DNA from: Streptomyces qinzhouensis | GTDB taxonomy: Bacteria; Actinomycetota; Actinomycetes; Streptomycetales; Streptomycetaceae | Reading direction: 5' to 3' | Length of the DNA stretch: 64,000 bases | NCBI RefSeq assembly: GCF_007856155.1 | Contig: NZ_CP042266.1 | Coordinates: 4,402,001 to 4,466,000, forward strand | In this document: one piece after another, positions 16,786 to 24,937 of the stretch | Layout of the letters: the number at the start of each line of letters is the position of its first letter | Numbering within the stretch: the first letter of the stretch is position 1 | The notes under the pieces: model-generated | What the model saw: only the letters and a program-made list of their open reading frames with translations | Database searches by the model: none | What the model was told of the DNA's origin: nothing | Made by a program: the position numbers and the translations under genes

Positions 16786-17247
16786 CTACCGCTCCCCGTC
16801 CACCGGCCCGAGCCTCTTGAACATATGGACGTCCTCGGCCCCGCCCGGGATACCGAGCGTGCGGCCCGTCTCCGTATAGCCGTGGCGCTGGTAGAAGCCC
16901 GGCGCCTGGAAGGTGAACGACGAGACGCAGGCCCGGTCGCAGCCGCGCCGCCGGGCCTCCTCCTCGGCGGCCCGCAGCAGCTTTCCGCCCCAGCCGTCGC
17001 GGCGGCTGTCCTCGCGGATCCACAGCATGTCGATGCCGAGGAGCCCGCCCCATGTCCAGCCGGTCAGCCCGCCGATCAGCTGCCCGTCGTCGTCCACGGC
17101 CTTCACCGACAGACTGGTCTGATCGGCCGCGGTGGTCCCGGTCGCGGGGAAGTTGACCTCGTCGAGGCCGTCCGAGAGGCGCTTGCTCAGCTCGGCGTCC
17201 TGATGCCCGACGCTCAGCGCCGCGCCGTTCTGGTGATCATGTGACAT
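16786..17247 (-). CDS. GNAT family N-acetyltransferase
   Basis: The 153-residue protein shows the GNAT core: a strand with GQLIGGLTGWTWGGLLGIDMLWI, then motif A with the acetyl-CoA pyrophosphate loop RRDGWGGKLLRAAEEEARRRG (about residues 84-104), and motif B with FQAPGFYQRHGYTETGR. The substrate is unknown; members acetylate amines, antibiotics or protein N-termini. It is convergent with the isochorismatase-like gene and divergent from the broken DUF4287 gene. Confidence 0.88.
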   Translation of the reverse strand: MSHDHQNGAALSVGHQDAELSKRLSDGLDEVNFPATGTTAADQTSLSVKAVDDDGQLIGGLTGWTWGGLLGIDMLWIREDSRRDGWGGKLLRAAEEEARRRGCDRACVSSFTFQAPGFYQRHGYTETGRTLGIPGGAEDVHMFKRLGPVDGER

Positions 17248-17361
17248 GGCGGGAAGTCTTCCACGACGTGATGCGCGAAAGTCGATGAGTTTCCGTGAAC
17301 CCCGAGGTCATACTCGTGTCAGCAACTCCATAGGCCGTCCGTTCGGCGAAGGAATCCCGCC

Positions 17362-17591
17362 ATGACCGACAGCTCTGCCGGTACCCCGCCGAAGGGCCCG
17401 GCCTTCTCCTTCCCCGCATCGAGAAGAAGCACGGGCGGCCCATCGCCGAGTGGCAGGAGCTGATCCGCTCCTCGCCGCTGACGAAGCACATGGAGCTGGT
17501 GGCCCGGCTGAAGACCGAACACGGCCTGGGCCACGGCCACGCCGACGCCCTGGTCGCGCACACCCTCAGGGAGGACGCGGCCGCGTCGTAA
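17362..17591 (+). pseudogene. DUF4287 family gene broken by a 1-nt frameshift
   Basis: The ATG at 17362 opens MTDSSAGTPPKGPAFSFP and then runs out of frame into a stop. One base out of phase, the rest of the DUF4287 protein reads PRIEKKHGRPIAEWQELI, SSPLTKHMELVARLKTEHG and LGHGHADALVAHTLRED to a TAA at 17589-17591. Adding a single C to the CCCC run at 17412-17415 restores a continuous protein of about 76 residues of normal family appearance. The break is therefore either a recent mutation in a homopolymer or a sequencing error. The function of the family is unknown. Confidence 0.8.
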
Positions 17592-17682
17592 CGTCCGAAC
17601 GTCCGGATGACGGCCCGGGGTGCCCGACGCGCCCGCCCCGGATGGGCGAAGGGGGCGATAGGGGGCGATATAGCCTCGGGTC

Positions 17683-19755
17683 ATGACCTGGTTCCGCGCG
17701 TTGAGGGAGACCGCGCGCTCCGGACTCACCATCGACCGCACCGGCCTCGAACCCCTCCTCGCCCTCCGCGGCGCCCTCGGTCTGGCCATCGTCGTCGGCG
17801 GCACCCTCGCGCTCTTCGGGCCGCTGGCCGCCGTCAGCTCCGCCTTCGGCGCCTTCCAGGCCGTCATCGCGACCTTCCAGCGCAGCTGGCGGCCCCGGCC
17901 CGTACTCGCCCTCGCCTCCGGCGGCTCCCTGGCGGTCTCGACCTTCGCGGGCTATCTCACCGTGGGCAACCTCGCCCTGTTCACCGTGCTGATCGCGGTG
18001 TGGACCCTGGCCGCGGGGCTCGCCTGGGCGCTCGGGCCGACCGTCGGCATCATCGCCGCCTCCAATGTGGCGATCATGCTGGTCACCATCACCCTGCCGA
18101 CCTCCGTCGCCACCGCCGCGGGACACGCCGCCGTGATCGCCGCGGGCGGAGTCGTCCAGGCCGCGCTGATCGTGCTGCTGCCCGTCCGCCGCTGGGGCGC
18201 CCAGCGGGACGCGCTGGCCGACGCGCTCGCCGCCGAGGCGGACTACGCCCGCAGGCTCCGCCGGGACCCGACCGTCGCCTTCGACCCCGAGCCGCTGATG
18301 CTGGCCCGCAGCGCCGCCGCCGTCAGCCCCCGGCAGGCCCGGCGGCGCCCGGCCGAACTGCACGGCGCCCGGGGCGTCGCCGAGAAGCTGCGGCCCGTCC
18401 TCGCCTCCCTCGCCGACCCGGCGTTCGGCGTGCCGGAGCAGGGGCCGGAGCGTGAGCGGGTACGGGAGCTGCTGGCCGCCGCCGCGACCGTCCTGGACGC
18501 CGCGGCCCAGGCCGTCCGGCACGGCGAACCGCCCCGGCTGCCCGCCCCCGCCCTCGCCGTCCTGCGCACCCCCGACACCGGCGCCCTGCTCACCGGACCA
18601 CCGCGCCGGGCCGCCCTCCGCCTCGCCGCGCTCCTCGCCGATGTCACCGAGACCGCCCGGGGCGAGGGCACCTCCGGCGGCCACCGCGACCGGCCCTCCC
18701 TGCTGCGGCTGCTGCCCGGCGCGCTGCGCACCGTACGCACCGAGCTGCGGCACGGCTCCCCCGTACTGCGGCACGCCGTCCGGGTCGCCACCGTCGTCGT
18801 CGCGAGCTATCTCGCCGGCACCGCACTGCCCCTTGGTCACGGCTACTGGGCGCCCATGACCGCCGTGATGGTCATGCGCCCCGACTTCTCGCAGACGTAC
18901 GCCCGCTCCGTCGCCCGCTTCGGCGGCACCCTGGTCGGCGTCGGGGTCGCCACGGCGGTCGTCGAGACCGTCAATCCGGGCACCTACGCGGCCGCCGCGC
19001 TCGCCGTACTCTGCGCGTTCGGTACGTATCTGGTGCTGCGCACGGGTTACGCGGCGGCCAACGTCGGCATCTCCGCCTATGTCGTCTGTCTGCTGTGGAT
19101 GGGCGGCGAAGAGGCCGGCCAGACCGTGCCGGAACGGATCCTGCTGACCCTGATCGGCGGACTGCTGGCCATGCTGTCGTACGCGGTCTACCCCGCCTGG
19201 GAGACGCCCCGGCTGCGCAACCGGCTCGCGGACTGGCTGCTCGCCGACTGCCGTTACGCCGCGGCCGTCGTTGACCACTACGCCCGGCCCGCCGAACCCG
19301 AGAACGCCGGACGGGATATCCGGCGGGCCCTGCTGGCCGCCCGCGATGCCCGGCTGGCCTGGCAGGACGCCCTCGGCCGGGCCGCGGACGAGCCGGTGCG
19401 GAACCGGGGCCTGTCCCATGCGGCGGCGGACGCGGCCGAGGAGGCCCTGGGCAAACTGAGCCGGGGCGCCATGCTGATGGAGGCCCATCTCCCCGCGCAC
19501 GAGGACACCCCGGTACCGGCCGCCGCCGGTCTCGCGGAGGCCCTGCGCGCCGACGCCGAACGGGCGGCCAAGGCCATCCGCGAACGGCGGCGGCCCGAAT
19601 GGCGGCGGGTCCGGGAGGCACTGGCCGCCTGGGAGGAGAGCCACGAGATCATCGACCCCGGCGCGACCCTCGTCCGCGAGGCGCTCACCGAACTGTCGGA
19701 CGCGCTCCCGCCGAAGACGCCGGTGCCGCCCGGCCGTGAGCCGGGCGGCACCTGA
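17683..19755 (+). CDS. FUSC family membrane protein (aromatic acid exporter-like)
   Basis: The 690-residue protein has two blocks of membrane helices, at about residues 25-170 (LALRGALGLAIVVGGTLALFG onward) and 365-505 (VRVATVVVASYLAGTALPLGHGYWAPMTAVMVMRPDF). They are separated by a cytoplasmic alanine/arginine-rich domain, and a helical tail follows. GHGYWAPMTAVMVMRPDFSQ is the hallmark of the fusaric acid resistance/AaeB-like family. These proteins export aromatic acids or related compounds. No cognate periplasmic-type partner or regulator is adjacent. The ATG at 17683 follows a duplicated GGGGGCGATA. Confidence 0.85.
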   Translation: MTWFRALRETARSGLTIDRTGLEPLLALRGALGLAIVVGGTLALFGPLAAVSSAFGAFQAVIATFQRSWRPRPVLALASGGSLAVSTFAGYLTVGNLALFTVLIAVWTLAAGLAWALGPTVGIIAASNVAIMLVTITLPTSVATAAGHAAVIAAGGVVQAALIVLLPVRRWGAQRDALADALAAEADYARRLRRDPTVAFDPEPLMLARSAAAVSPRQARRRPAELHGARGVAEKLRPVLASLADPAFGVPEQGPERERVRELLAAAATVLDAAAQAVRHGEPPRLPAPALAVLRTPDTGALLTGPPRRAALRLAALLADVTETARGEGTSGGHRDRPSLLRLLPGALRTVRTELRHGSPVLRHAVRVATVVVASYLAGTALPLGHGYWAPMTAVMVMRPDFSQTYARSVARFGGTLVGVGVATAVVETVNPGTYAAAALAVLCAFGTYLVLRTGYAAANVGISAYVVCLLWMGGEEAGQTVPERILLTLIGGLLAMLSYAVYPAWETPRLRNRLADWLLADCRYAAAVVDHYARPAEPENAGRDIRRALLAARDARLAWQDALGRAADEPVRNRGLSHAAADAAEEALGKLSRGAMLMEAHLPAHEDTPVPAAAGLAEALRADAERAAKAIRERRRPEWRRVREALAAWEESHEIIDPGATLVREALTELSDALPPKTPVPPGREPGGT

Positions 19756-19781
19756 GCGAAACGCCCTACGAGCCTGCGAGC

Positions 19782-20330
19782 CTACGAGCCCTGGCCCGTG
19801 TACTGGGGCAGGTCCTTCAGCTTCTCCAGGTCCTTCAGCTCCTTCGGCAGCGTCGTACCGGGGATCTTGGTGAAGGTGTCGAAGGCCCCGCCGTTCCAGA
19901 CGACGGTCAGCTGGTCGTTCGCGACCGCGACCGTTCCCATCGTGCGCTTCTTCGAGCCGTCGGCGCACTTCAAGGAGAGCATCAGCGAACCGTGGTCGGC
20001 GAGCTCGCCGGAACAGGTCCCGCCCTCCGCCATCAGGACCGCCTTCCCCTGGGTGACGGCGAGGCTCAGCGGCTTGGCGTCGGTGACCGCGGTCCAGGCG
20101 CCCTCGACATCGGCCGCCTTGGTCGTGCCGCCGGTTCCGCCGCCGCTGTCCTCGGCCCCGTCACCGGGCTTCGCCGGGCTCGACGCCGCGGCCTTGTCCC
20201 CGGAGCCGCCGGAGCCGGCAGCCTTGTCGGACGACGACTTTCCGTCATCGCTGCTGCAACCGGTCAGTACGAGCGCCGCGCCGAGCGCGGCCGCGGCGGC
20301 CGCCGCCGTCATGGACGTCCTTGCACGCAT
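19782..20330 (-). CDS. Putative lipoprotein
   Basis: The 182-residue protein has a lipoprotein signal with lipobox LVLTGC (cysteine near 25) followed by a Ser/Lys/Gly-rich linker. The mature domain (about 75-182) includes VEGAWTAVTDAKPLSLAV, GTCSGELADHGSLML and a final TKIPGTTLPKELKDL. This looks like the small beta-sandwich lipoproteins common in Streptomyces and is otherwise unassigned. Its gene is convergent with the FUSC gene (26-bp gap). Confidence 0.8.
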   Translation of the reverse strand: MRARTSMTAAAAAAALGAALVLTGCSSDDGKSSSDKAAGSGGSGDKAAASSPAKPGDGAEDSGGGTGGTTKAADVEGAWTAVTDAKPLSLAVTQGKAVLMAEGGTCSGELADHGSLMLSLKCADGSKKRTMGTVAVANDQLTVVWNGGAFDTFTKIPGTTLPKELKDLEKLKDLPQYTGQGS

Positions 20331-20692
20331 CTGGGGTCCCCCGGGGTATCGGATGGAAAGTGCGCGCCAAGGTAGCAGGCGCCCCGCCGCCCCGCAGTTG
20401 CCGCGATCACCCGGCGATCAACCGCCATGCCGCCACGAAACCGCCGGTCACGGCGGCGGAGGCGGCCGAAGGCGGAAGACCGTCGAGCCCTCCGCCCCCG
20501 TCCCCGTCCCATCGGCCCGGCCCGGCGGTTCCCATGTTCGGACTGTTACCTGAAAACGGGAGCCTGACAGCTCCCTTACGCGTCTTTCTCTTATGTACGA
20601 GGGGAACTCACCCGTACGCCCCGGGGACCGAGGCCGTGGCACGGCCGGCCGGCTCCGGATTGCCCTTCACATGCGTAACCGCAGCAACACCG
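20331..20692. other. Intergenic region, no gene seen
   Basis: This GC-rich spacer lies between the lipoprotein start and the DUF397 promoter. It holds a 6-bp stem-loop (GGGAGC, loop CTGACA, GCTCCC) at 20558-20575 and a more AT-rich stretch after 20580. Open frames across it have poor codon character and are not accepted as genes. Confidence 0.5.
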
Positions 20693-20711
20693 CGCGTGCA
20701 CGTGCATCTGC
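20693..20711 (+). promoter_or_regulatory. 19-bp element with perfect palindrome core, upstream of DUF397 gene
   Basis: CGCGTGCACGTGCATCTGC contains the perfect palindrome TGCACGTGCA and lies 88 bp before the DUF397 start. The identical 19 bp, inverted, occur 102 bp before the divergent-facing HATPase gene start (21885-21903). Downstream of this copy a TATGAT hexamer (20750-20755) could be a -10 box. Confidence 0.55.
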
Positions 20712-20798
20712 TCATGCGAATGCTTATGCAGACGCACGGGAAACACAGCTATGATCCCCGACAGTTGACACATGCACCTTGTACCTCGGGAGCTACTC

Positions 20799-21041
20799 GT
20801 GCACCACGCGTACAACGGCATGGCGGCCGCGGAGCTTCACGGGGTCGTCTGGCAGAAGAGCAGGCACAGCAATTCCCAGGGCTCGTGCGTGGAATTCGCC
20901 AAGCTGCCCGGAGGGGGCGTGGCGGTCCGCAATTCCCGGTTTCCGGACGGCCCGGCGCTGGTCTACACGCCCGCCGAGATCGAAGCGATGCTCCTGGGCA
21001 TCAAGGACGGGGAGTTCGACCATCTGATCGCGGAGAACTGA
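20799..21041 (+). CDS. DUF397 domain-containing protein
   Basis: The 80-residue protein has the DUF397 signature: VVWQKSRHSNSQGSCVEFA, then VAVRNSRFPDGPALVYT, ending in a helix (EIEAMLLGIKDGEFDHLI). DUF397 proteins are small partners of XRE-DUF5753 regulators in the whiJ/abaA-like loci that control development and antibiotic production in Streptomyces, and recent work treats some pairs as toxin-antitoxin-like. Both partners, the HATPase at 21148 and the XRE at 22193, are close. The GTG at 20799 has GGGAG 7 nt ahead and fits the family start (HHAYNGM). An ATG at 20772 lacks a ribosome site. Confidence 0.88.
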   Translation: MHHAYNGMAAAELHGVVWQKSRHSNSQGSCVEFAKLPGGGVAVRNSRFPDGPALVYTPAEIEAMLLGIKDGEFDHLIAEN

Positions 21042-21058
21042 CGGACCCCCGAAACGCG

Positions 21059-21091
21059 GGAGCGGGCCCGCCCGGAAGGCGGACCCGCTCC
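21059..21091. terminator. Bidirectional hairpin between DUF397 and HATPase genes
   Basis: The stem GGAGCGGG / CCCGCTCC, continued by CCGCC / GGCGG after one mismatch, encloses a 5-nt loop. It lies between two convergent genes. Confidence 0.7.
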
Positions 21092-21147
21092 GGTGGCCCG
21101 GCGGCGCACACCCCAGGGCCCTGGGGGCGCTGCCGGGCCCTCCCCGC

Positions 21148-21783
21148 TCAAGCCAGCCTGAACAGCGCCCACACGACCTTGCCGTGCAGCGCTCCGGCGA
21201 GCGGATGCCAGCCCCAACTGTCGGCATAGGCATCGACCAGGAAGAGTCCCCGGCCGGATTCGGCCGTACCGTCGGGATCGGGGAAACGTCCGCCGAGCCC
21301 CTCCAGCCCGTCGAACGGGCTCTCGGGCCGCTCCAGGACATCCACCCGGCCTGGCCCGTCGAAGCCGTCGCGCCCGTCCGCGCGGTCCATCCGGTCGAGC
21401 CGTTCGCCGGCGCCGCGCCGGTCGGTCCCGCCCGGGCCCTGTGCGCTGGGATCGCGTACCGCCACCACCAGCCGCCCGGGCCAACGCATCAGATGCAGCC
21501 GTACGGGAGGGAGATACGTCTCACGGGCCGGCTCGTCCGGCAGGGCGTGCCGCAGCGCGTTGGTGACCAGCTCCGAGACGACCAGCGCGATGTCGTCGAA
21601 GTGGTCGTACAGATCCCAGTCCTTCAGCGTCGACTTGGTGAACTGCCGTGACCCGCGCACCGCTTCATAACGTGCGGACAGGGAGCAGGCGGCCGAGCTG
21701 AGGGCCTTCGAGGGATCGGTCGGGGGAAGCCCTTGCCTTAACGGCTCTAGCATGGTCGATCCATTCGTCCCCATGCGAGGCAC
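21148..21783 (-). CDS. ATP-binding protein, HATPase (anti-sigma/SpoIIAB-like)
   Basis: The 211-residue protein has a GHKL ATPase fold: N box VVSELVTNALRHALPDE (about residues 67-83), a G1-like VVAVRDPS and a G2-like ESGRGLFLVDAYADSWGW with a final GKVVWALF strand. A 60-residue Gly/Asp/Arg-rich insertion (about 113-170) separates G1 from G2 and is longer than usual. Such proteins accompany the XRE-DUF5753/DUF397 pair in Streptomyces and may act as anti-sigma or anti-regulator kinases. It starts at ATG 21783 or the ATG at 21753. Its upstream region shares a 19-bp element with the DUF397 promoter. Confidence 0.85.
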   Translation of the reverse strand: MPRMGTNGSTMLEPLRQGLPPTDPSKALSSAACSLSARYEAVRGSRQFTKSTLKDWDLYDHFDDIALVVSELVTNALRHALPDEPARETYLPPVRLHLMRWPGRLVVAVRDPSAQGPGGTDRRGAGERLDRMDRADGRDGFDGPGRVDVLERPESPFDGLEGLGGRFPDPDGTAESGRGLFLVDAYADSWGWHPLAGALHGKVVWALFRLA

Positions 21784-21884
21784 TCCCGGGAATCGCGGCT
21801 GTGACGCTTCAGTGACGTTTCAACACGAACGAGCACGCAGGTGCGCGGGGACCATGGTTCCCAATGCGTAGGGCAGATGCAAGG

Positions 21885-21903
21885 GCAGATGCACGTGCAC
21901 GCG
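21885..21903 (-). promoter_or_regulatory. Inverted copy of the 19-bp palindromic element, upstream of HATPase gene
   Basis: The sequence is the exact reverse complement of 20693-20711 and sits at a similar distance from its start codon, reading towards the HATPase gene. A GGGCAGATGCA direct repeat (21871, 21883) overlaps it. Confidence 0.55.
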
Positions 21904-21966
21904 GGACCGCTGTCCGCTCTTGTAGTCATTGAGGGGGATATCTTCCTCTCATCTGTTCCATGGGCT

Positions 21967-22042
21967 CCCCAAGTGCTTCCCATTTCAGTAACCACATGAG
22001 TACGGGCCGGAGTGATTTGGTGGCAGAATCCGGCACTTGGGG
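21967..22042. promoter_or_regulatory. Widely spaced 10-bp inverted repeat before the XRE gene
   Basis: CCCCAAGTGC (21967-21976) and GCACTTGGGG (22033-22042) are perfect inverted arms 56 bp apart, in the 409-bp spacer between HATPase and XRE genes. A role as a paired operator for the XRE regulator is inferred. Apart from this and the 19-bp element, no gene is seen in the spacer. Confidence 0.4.
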
Positions 22043-22192
22043 TTCCGGGGGTACTCCACGTCGAGGTGAAGAACCTGTAGAGATGGAGCTGTGGGAACGG
22101 CGGTGACGCCGACCGCCGGGAGGCGGGCCGCTCCGGCGCCCACGCATCGGACGACAGGACGGACGGGACAGAAGGATGGGGAGGGTCGAGTC

Positions 22193-23074
22193 GTGACCGC
22201 AGGTGAGTCCTGGGCCCAGGGCCCGGGTGGCGGATCCGTGGTGCGGCGCATCCTGCTGGGCTCTCAGCTCCGGCGGCTGCGGGAGTCGCGCGGCGTCACC
22301 CGCGAGGCGGCCGGCTATTCGATCCGTGCATCGGAATCAAAGATCAGCCGCATGGAGTTGGGTCGTGTGAGTTTCAAGGCGAGGGACGTCGAGGACCTAC
22401 TGACGCTCTACGGAGTGGCCGACGAGACCGAGCGGGAAGCACTGCTCGCACTGGTCAAAGAGGCCAATATCGCCGGCTGGTGGCAGCGGTACGGCGATGT
22501 ACTGCCCGGCTGGTTCCAGACATATGTGGGACTCGAAGCCGCGGCCTCCCTGATCCGCATCTACGAGGTGCAGTTCGTCCACGGACTGCTCCAGACCGAG
22601 TCGTACGCCCATGCCGTCGTGATGCGCGGCACCCCGAACGCCGCCCGGGCCGACGCCGACCGCCGGGTCGCCCTGCGGCTGGAGCGCCAGAAGGTGCTCG
22701 TCTCCGAGCGCGCCCCGCATCTGCACGCGGTCCTCGACGAGGCGGCGCTGCGCAGGCCGTACGGTGACCGCGCGGTGATGCAGGGGCAGTTGAGGCATCT
22801 GATCGAGATCTCCGAGATGCCGAACGTCACCCTCCAGGTGATGCCGTTCAGCTTCGGCGGCCACTCGGGCGAGAGCGGCGCCTTCACCATGCTCCGCTTC
22901 CCGGAGTCCGACCTCTCCGACATCGTCTATCTGGAACAGCTGACCAGCGCGCTCTACATCGACAAGGGCGAAGAGGTGCAGCAGTACGAGAAGGCGATGA
23001 AGCGGCTCCAGGAGGACAGCCCCGACCCCGCCGAGAGCCGGGACATCCTGCGCGGACTGCTCCAGCTCACCTGA
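22193..23074 (+). CDS. XRE family transcriptional regulator with DUF5753 domain
   Basis: The 293-residue protein has an N-terminal HTH_31/XRE domain (GSQLRRLRESRGVTREAAGY, ASESKISRMELGRVSF, about residues 21-66) and a DUF5753 sensor region. The latter includes WQRYGDVLPGWFQTYVGLEA, FVHGLLQTESYAHAV and the late LQVMPFSFGGHSGESGAF. It is the WhiJ-like member of the local trio with DUF397 and HATPase. The family binds DNA near its own genes and is thought to be released when its small partner binds. The GTG start at 22193 has GGGGAGGG 7 nt ahead. A longer frame to 22091 would add unrelated basic sequence. Confidence 0.9.
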   Translation: MTAGESWAQGPGGGSVVRRILLGSQLRRLRESRGVTREAAGYSIRASESKISRMELGRVSFKARDVEDLLTLYGVADETEREALLALVKEANIAGWWQRYGDVLPGWFQTYVGLEAAASLIRIYEVQFVHGLLQTESYAHAVVMRGTPNAARADADRRVALRLERQKVLVSERAPHLHAVLDEAALRRPYGDRAVMQGQLRHLIEISEMPNVTLQVMPFSFGGHSGESGAFTMLRFPESDLSDIVYLEQLTSALYIDKGEEVQQYEKAMKRLQEDSPDPAESRDILRGLLQLT

Positions 23075-23076
23075 AC

Positions 23077-23195
23077 CCCGCCCCCCTCACCCCCTCTCTC
23101 CCGCTCCCCCTTTTCGGCCCCCGCCGGCTCCCCTTCTCCCCCTTCTCGCTCTCCTTCCTCTCCACACCTCTTCTCGCTTCCGGTCCCGCCGCCCG
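23077..23195 (+). other. Polypyrimidine tract
   Basis: About 115 bp after the XRE stop are almost entirely C and T on the + strand, broken only by a few purines. The strong strand asymmetry could form triplex DNA or act as a transcription barrier. No gene is seen between 23075 and 23356; a TATAGT at 23283-23288 and a GTGACT direct repeat (23287, 23301) nearby may belong to the aldehyde dehydrogenase promoter. Confidence 0.6.
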
Positions 23196-23356
23196 GACTC
23201 CGCACCGCCCGAACACTCTTACCGGCCTGCCCGTGCGCCCTTTTTACCGACGTGGTCTACGCCAACTCGAGCTGACCGAACGTATAGTGACTGAACATCA
23301 GTGACTCGACCGGTCATGAGATTCAGGGGAACCCGAGGGTAAGGATTCGGATCACC

Positions 23357-24814
23357 ATGTCCTTGTTCACCGAGCTGGCCCAGCAGTACATCGACGGCGA
23401 GTGGAGGCCCGGGAGCGGATCCTGGGACATCATCGACTTCAACCCCTTCAACGGGGAGAAGCTGGCCTCCATTCCGGTCGCGACCGCCGCCGAGGTGGAC
23501 CAGGCCTACCGTGCCGCGGAACGGGCCCAGACGGCCTGGGCCGAGACCAATCCCTATGCCCGGCGCGCCGTCTTCGAGAAAGCTCTGCGGATCATCGAGG
23601 ACCGCGAGGGCGAGATCACCGAGGCGATCATCGCCGAGCTGGGCGGCACCCGGCTCAAGGCCGGATTCGAACTCCATCTCGCGAAGGAGTTCCTGCGCGA
23701 GGCGATTCAGTTGTCGCTGCGGCCCGAGGGCCGGATCCTGCCCTCGCCGGTGGACGGCAAGGAGAACCGCGTCTACCGCCTGCCCGTCGGTGTCGTCGGT
23801 GTGATCAGCCCGTTCAACTTCCCCTTCCTGCTCTCCATCAAGTCCGTCGCGCCCTCGCTGGCGCTCGGCAACGCGGTGGTCCTCAAGCCCCACCAGAACA
23901 CCCCGATCTGCGGCGGCTCCCTGGTCGGCAAGGTCTTCGAGGACGCCGGTCTGCCGCCGGGGCTGCTCAATGTGGTGATCACCGACATCGCCGAGATCGG
24001 TGACGCGCTGATCGAGCACCCGGTGCCGAAGGCGATCTCCTTCACCGGCTCGGACAAGGTGGGCCAACATGTGGCCACGGTCTGCGCCGCCAACTTCAAG
24101 CGGGCGATCCTGGAACTCGGCGGCAACAGCGCGCTGATCGTCCTGGACGACGCGGACATCGACTACGCGGTCGACGCGGCCGTCTTCAGCCGGTACGTCC
24201 ACCAGGGCCAGGTCTGTATGGCCGCCAACCGCGTCCTGGTCGACCGCAGGGTCGAGCAGGAGTTCACCGAGAAGTTCGTGGCCAAGGTGCGCACCCTGAA
24301 GGTCGGCGACCCGGCCGACCCGGCCACCCACATCGGCCCGCTGATCAACTCCCGCCAGGCGGACGCCGTCACCTCCCTGGTCGAGCAGACCGTGGCGGCG
24401 GGCGCGACCGCGCTGCTGCACGGCGGCTCGGACGGCAATCTGGTGGAGCCGTCGGTCCTGACCGGTATCGCCACCGACTCCCCGGTCCTCGGCCAGGAGA
24501 TCTTCGGCCCGGTGGCGCTGATCGTGCCCTTCGACGGGGAGGACGAGGCGGTACGGATCGCCAACGACACCCCGTACGGGCTCAGCGGCGCCGTCCACAC
24601 CGCCGATGTGGAGCGCGGGGTCGCCATCGCCAAGCGGATCAACACCGGCATGATCCACATCAATGACTCCACGGTCCACGACGAGCCGATCGTGCCCTTC
24701 GGCGGCGAGAAGCACTCGGGCAGCGGACGCCTCAACGGCGAGTCGATGATCGAAGCCTTCACCACCCAGAAGTGGATCTCCGTCCAGCACGGCAGGTCCC
24801 GCTTCCCCTTCTGA
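23357..24814 (+). CDS. Aldehyde dehydrogenase family protein
   Basis: The 485-residue protein is a full-length ALDH. Features are the NAD-binding region GVVGVISPFNFPFLLSIK, the phosphate site ISFTGSDKVGQ, the catalytic Glu in ILELGGNSALIVLDDADID, the nucleophilic cysteine in HQGQVCMAANRVLVD, and the C-terminal EIFGPVALIVPF and NDTPYGLSGAV. The overall look is closest to the benzaldehyde/vanillin dehydrogenase group, so it may oxidise aromatic aldehydes to acids with NAD(P)+. The substrate is inferred. It has its own terminator hairpin 20 bp after the stop and stands as a single transcription unit. Confidence 0.92.
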   Translation: MSLFTELAQQYIDGEWRPGSGSWDIIDFNPFNGEKLASIPVATAAEVDQAYRAAERAQTAWAETNPYARRAVFEKALRIIEDREGEITEAIIAELGGTRLKAGFELHLAKEFLREAIQLSLRPEGRILPSPVDGKENRVYRLPVGVVGVISPFNFPFLLSIKSVAPSLALGNAVVLKPHQNTPICGGSLVGKVFEDAGLPPGLLNVVITDIAEIGDALIEHPVPKAISFTGSDKVGQHVATVCAANFKRAILELGGNSALIVLDDADIDYAVDAAVFSRYVHQGQVCMAANRVLVDRRVEQEFTEKFVAKVRTLKVGDPADPATHIGPLINSRQADAVTSLVEQTVAAGATALLHGGSDGNLVEPSVLTGIATDSPVLGQEIFGPVALIVPFDGEDEAVRIANDTPYGLSGAVHTADVERGVAIAKRINTGMIHINDSTVHDEPIVPFGGEKHSGSGRLNGESMIEAFTTQKWISVQHGRSRFPF

Positions 24815-24834
24815 TCGCCCCCGGTCCCCGGGCG

Positions 24835-24873
24835 ACGGGCCATAGAGGACAGCCCTTGTCCTCTATGGCCCGT
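24835..24873 (+). terminator. Terminator with 17-bp perfect stem
   Basis: ACGGGCCATAGAGGACA pairs fully with TGTCCTCTATGGCCCGT around a 5-nt loop. It follows the aldehyde dehydrogenase stop by 20 bp. Confidence 0.85.
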
Positions 24874-24937
24874 AGCGTTTGCGATGTCGGAAGGAGGGCG
24901 GGAGCCTCTCCTTGAAAGCAGCCGGAAGGCGGATCAC

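Noticed and set aside
17566..19968. 800-residue minus-strand frame
   Set aside because: Antisense to the FUSC gene, with Gly/Arg/Glu-rich composition and no domains.
20750..20755. TATGAT as a firm -10 box for the DUF397 gene
   Set aside because: No convincing -35 lies 16-19 bp upstream, so it is mentioned only as part of the regulatory element.
23219..24790. 523-residue minus-strand frame
   Set aside because: Antisense of the aldehyde dehydrogenase gene.
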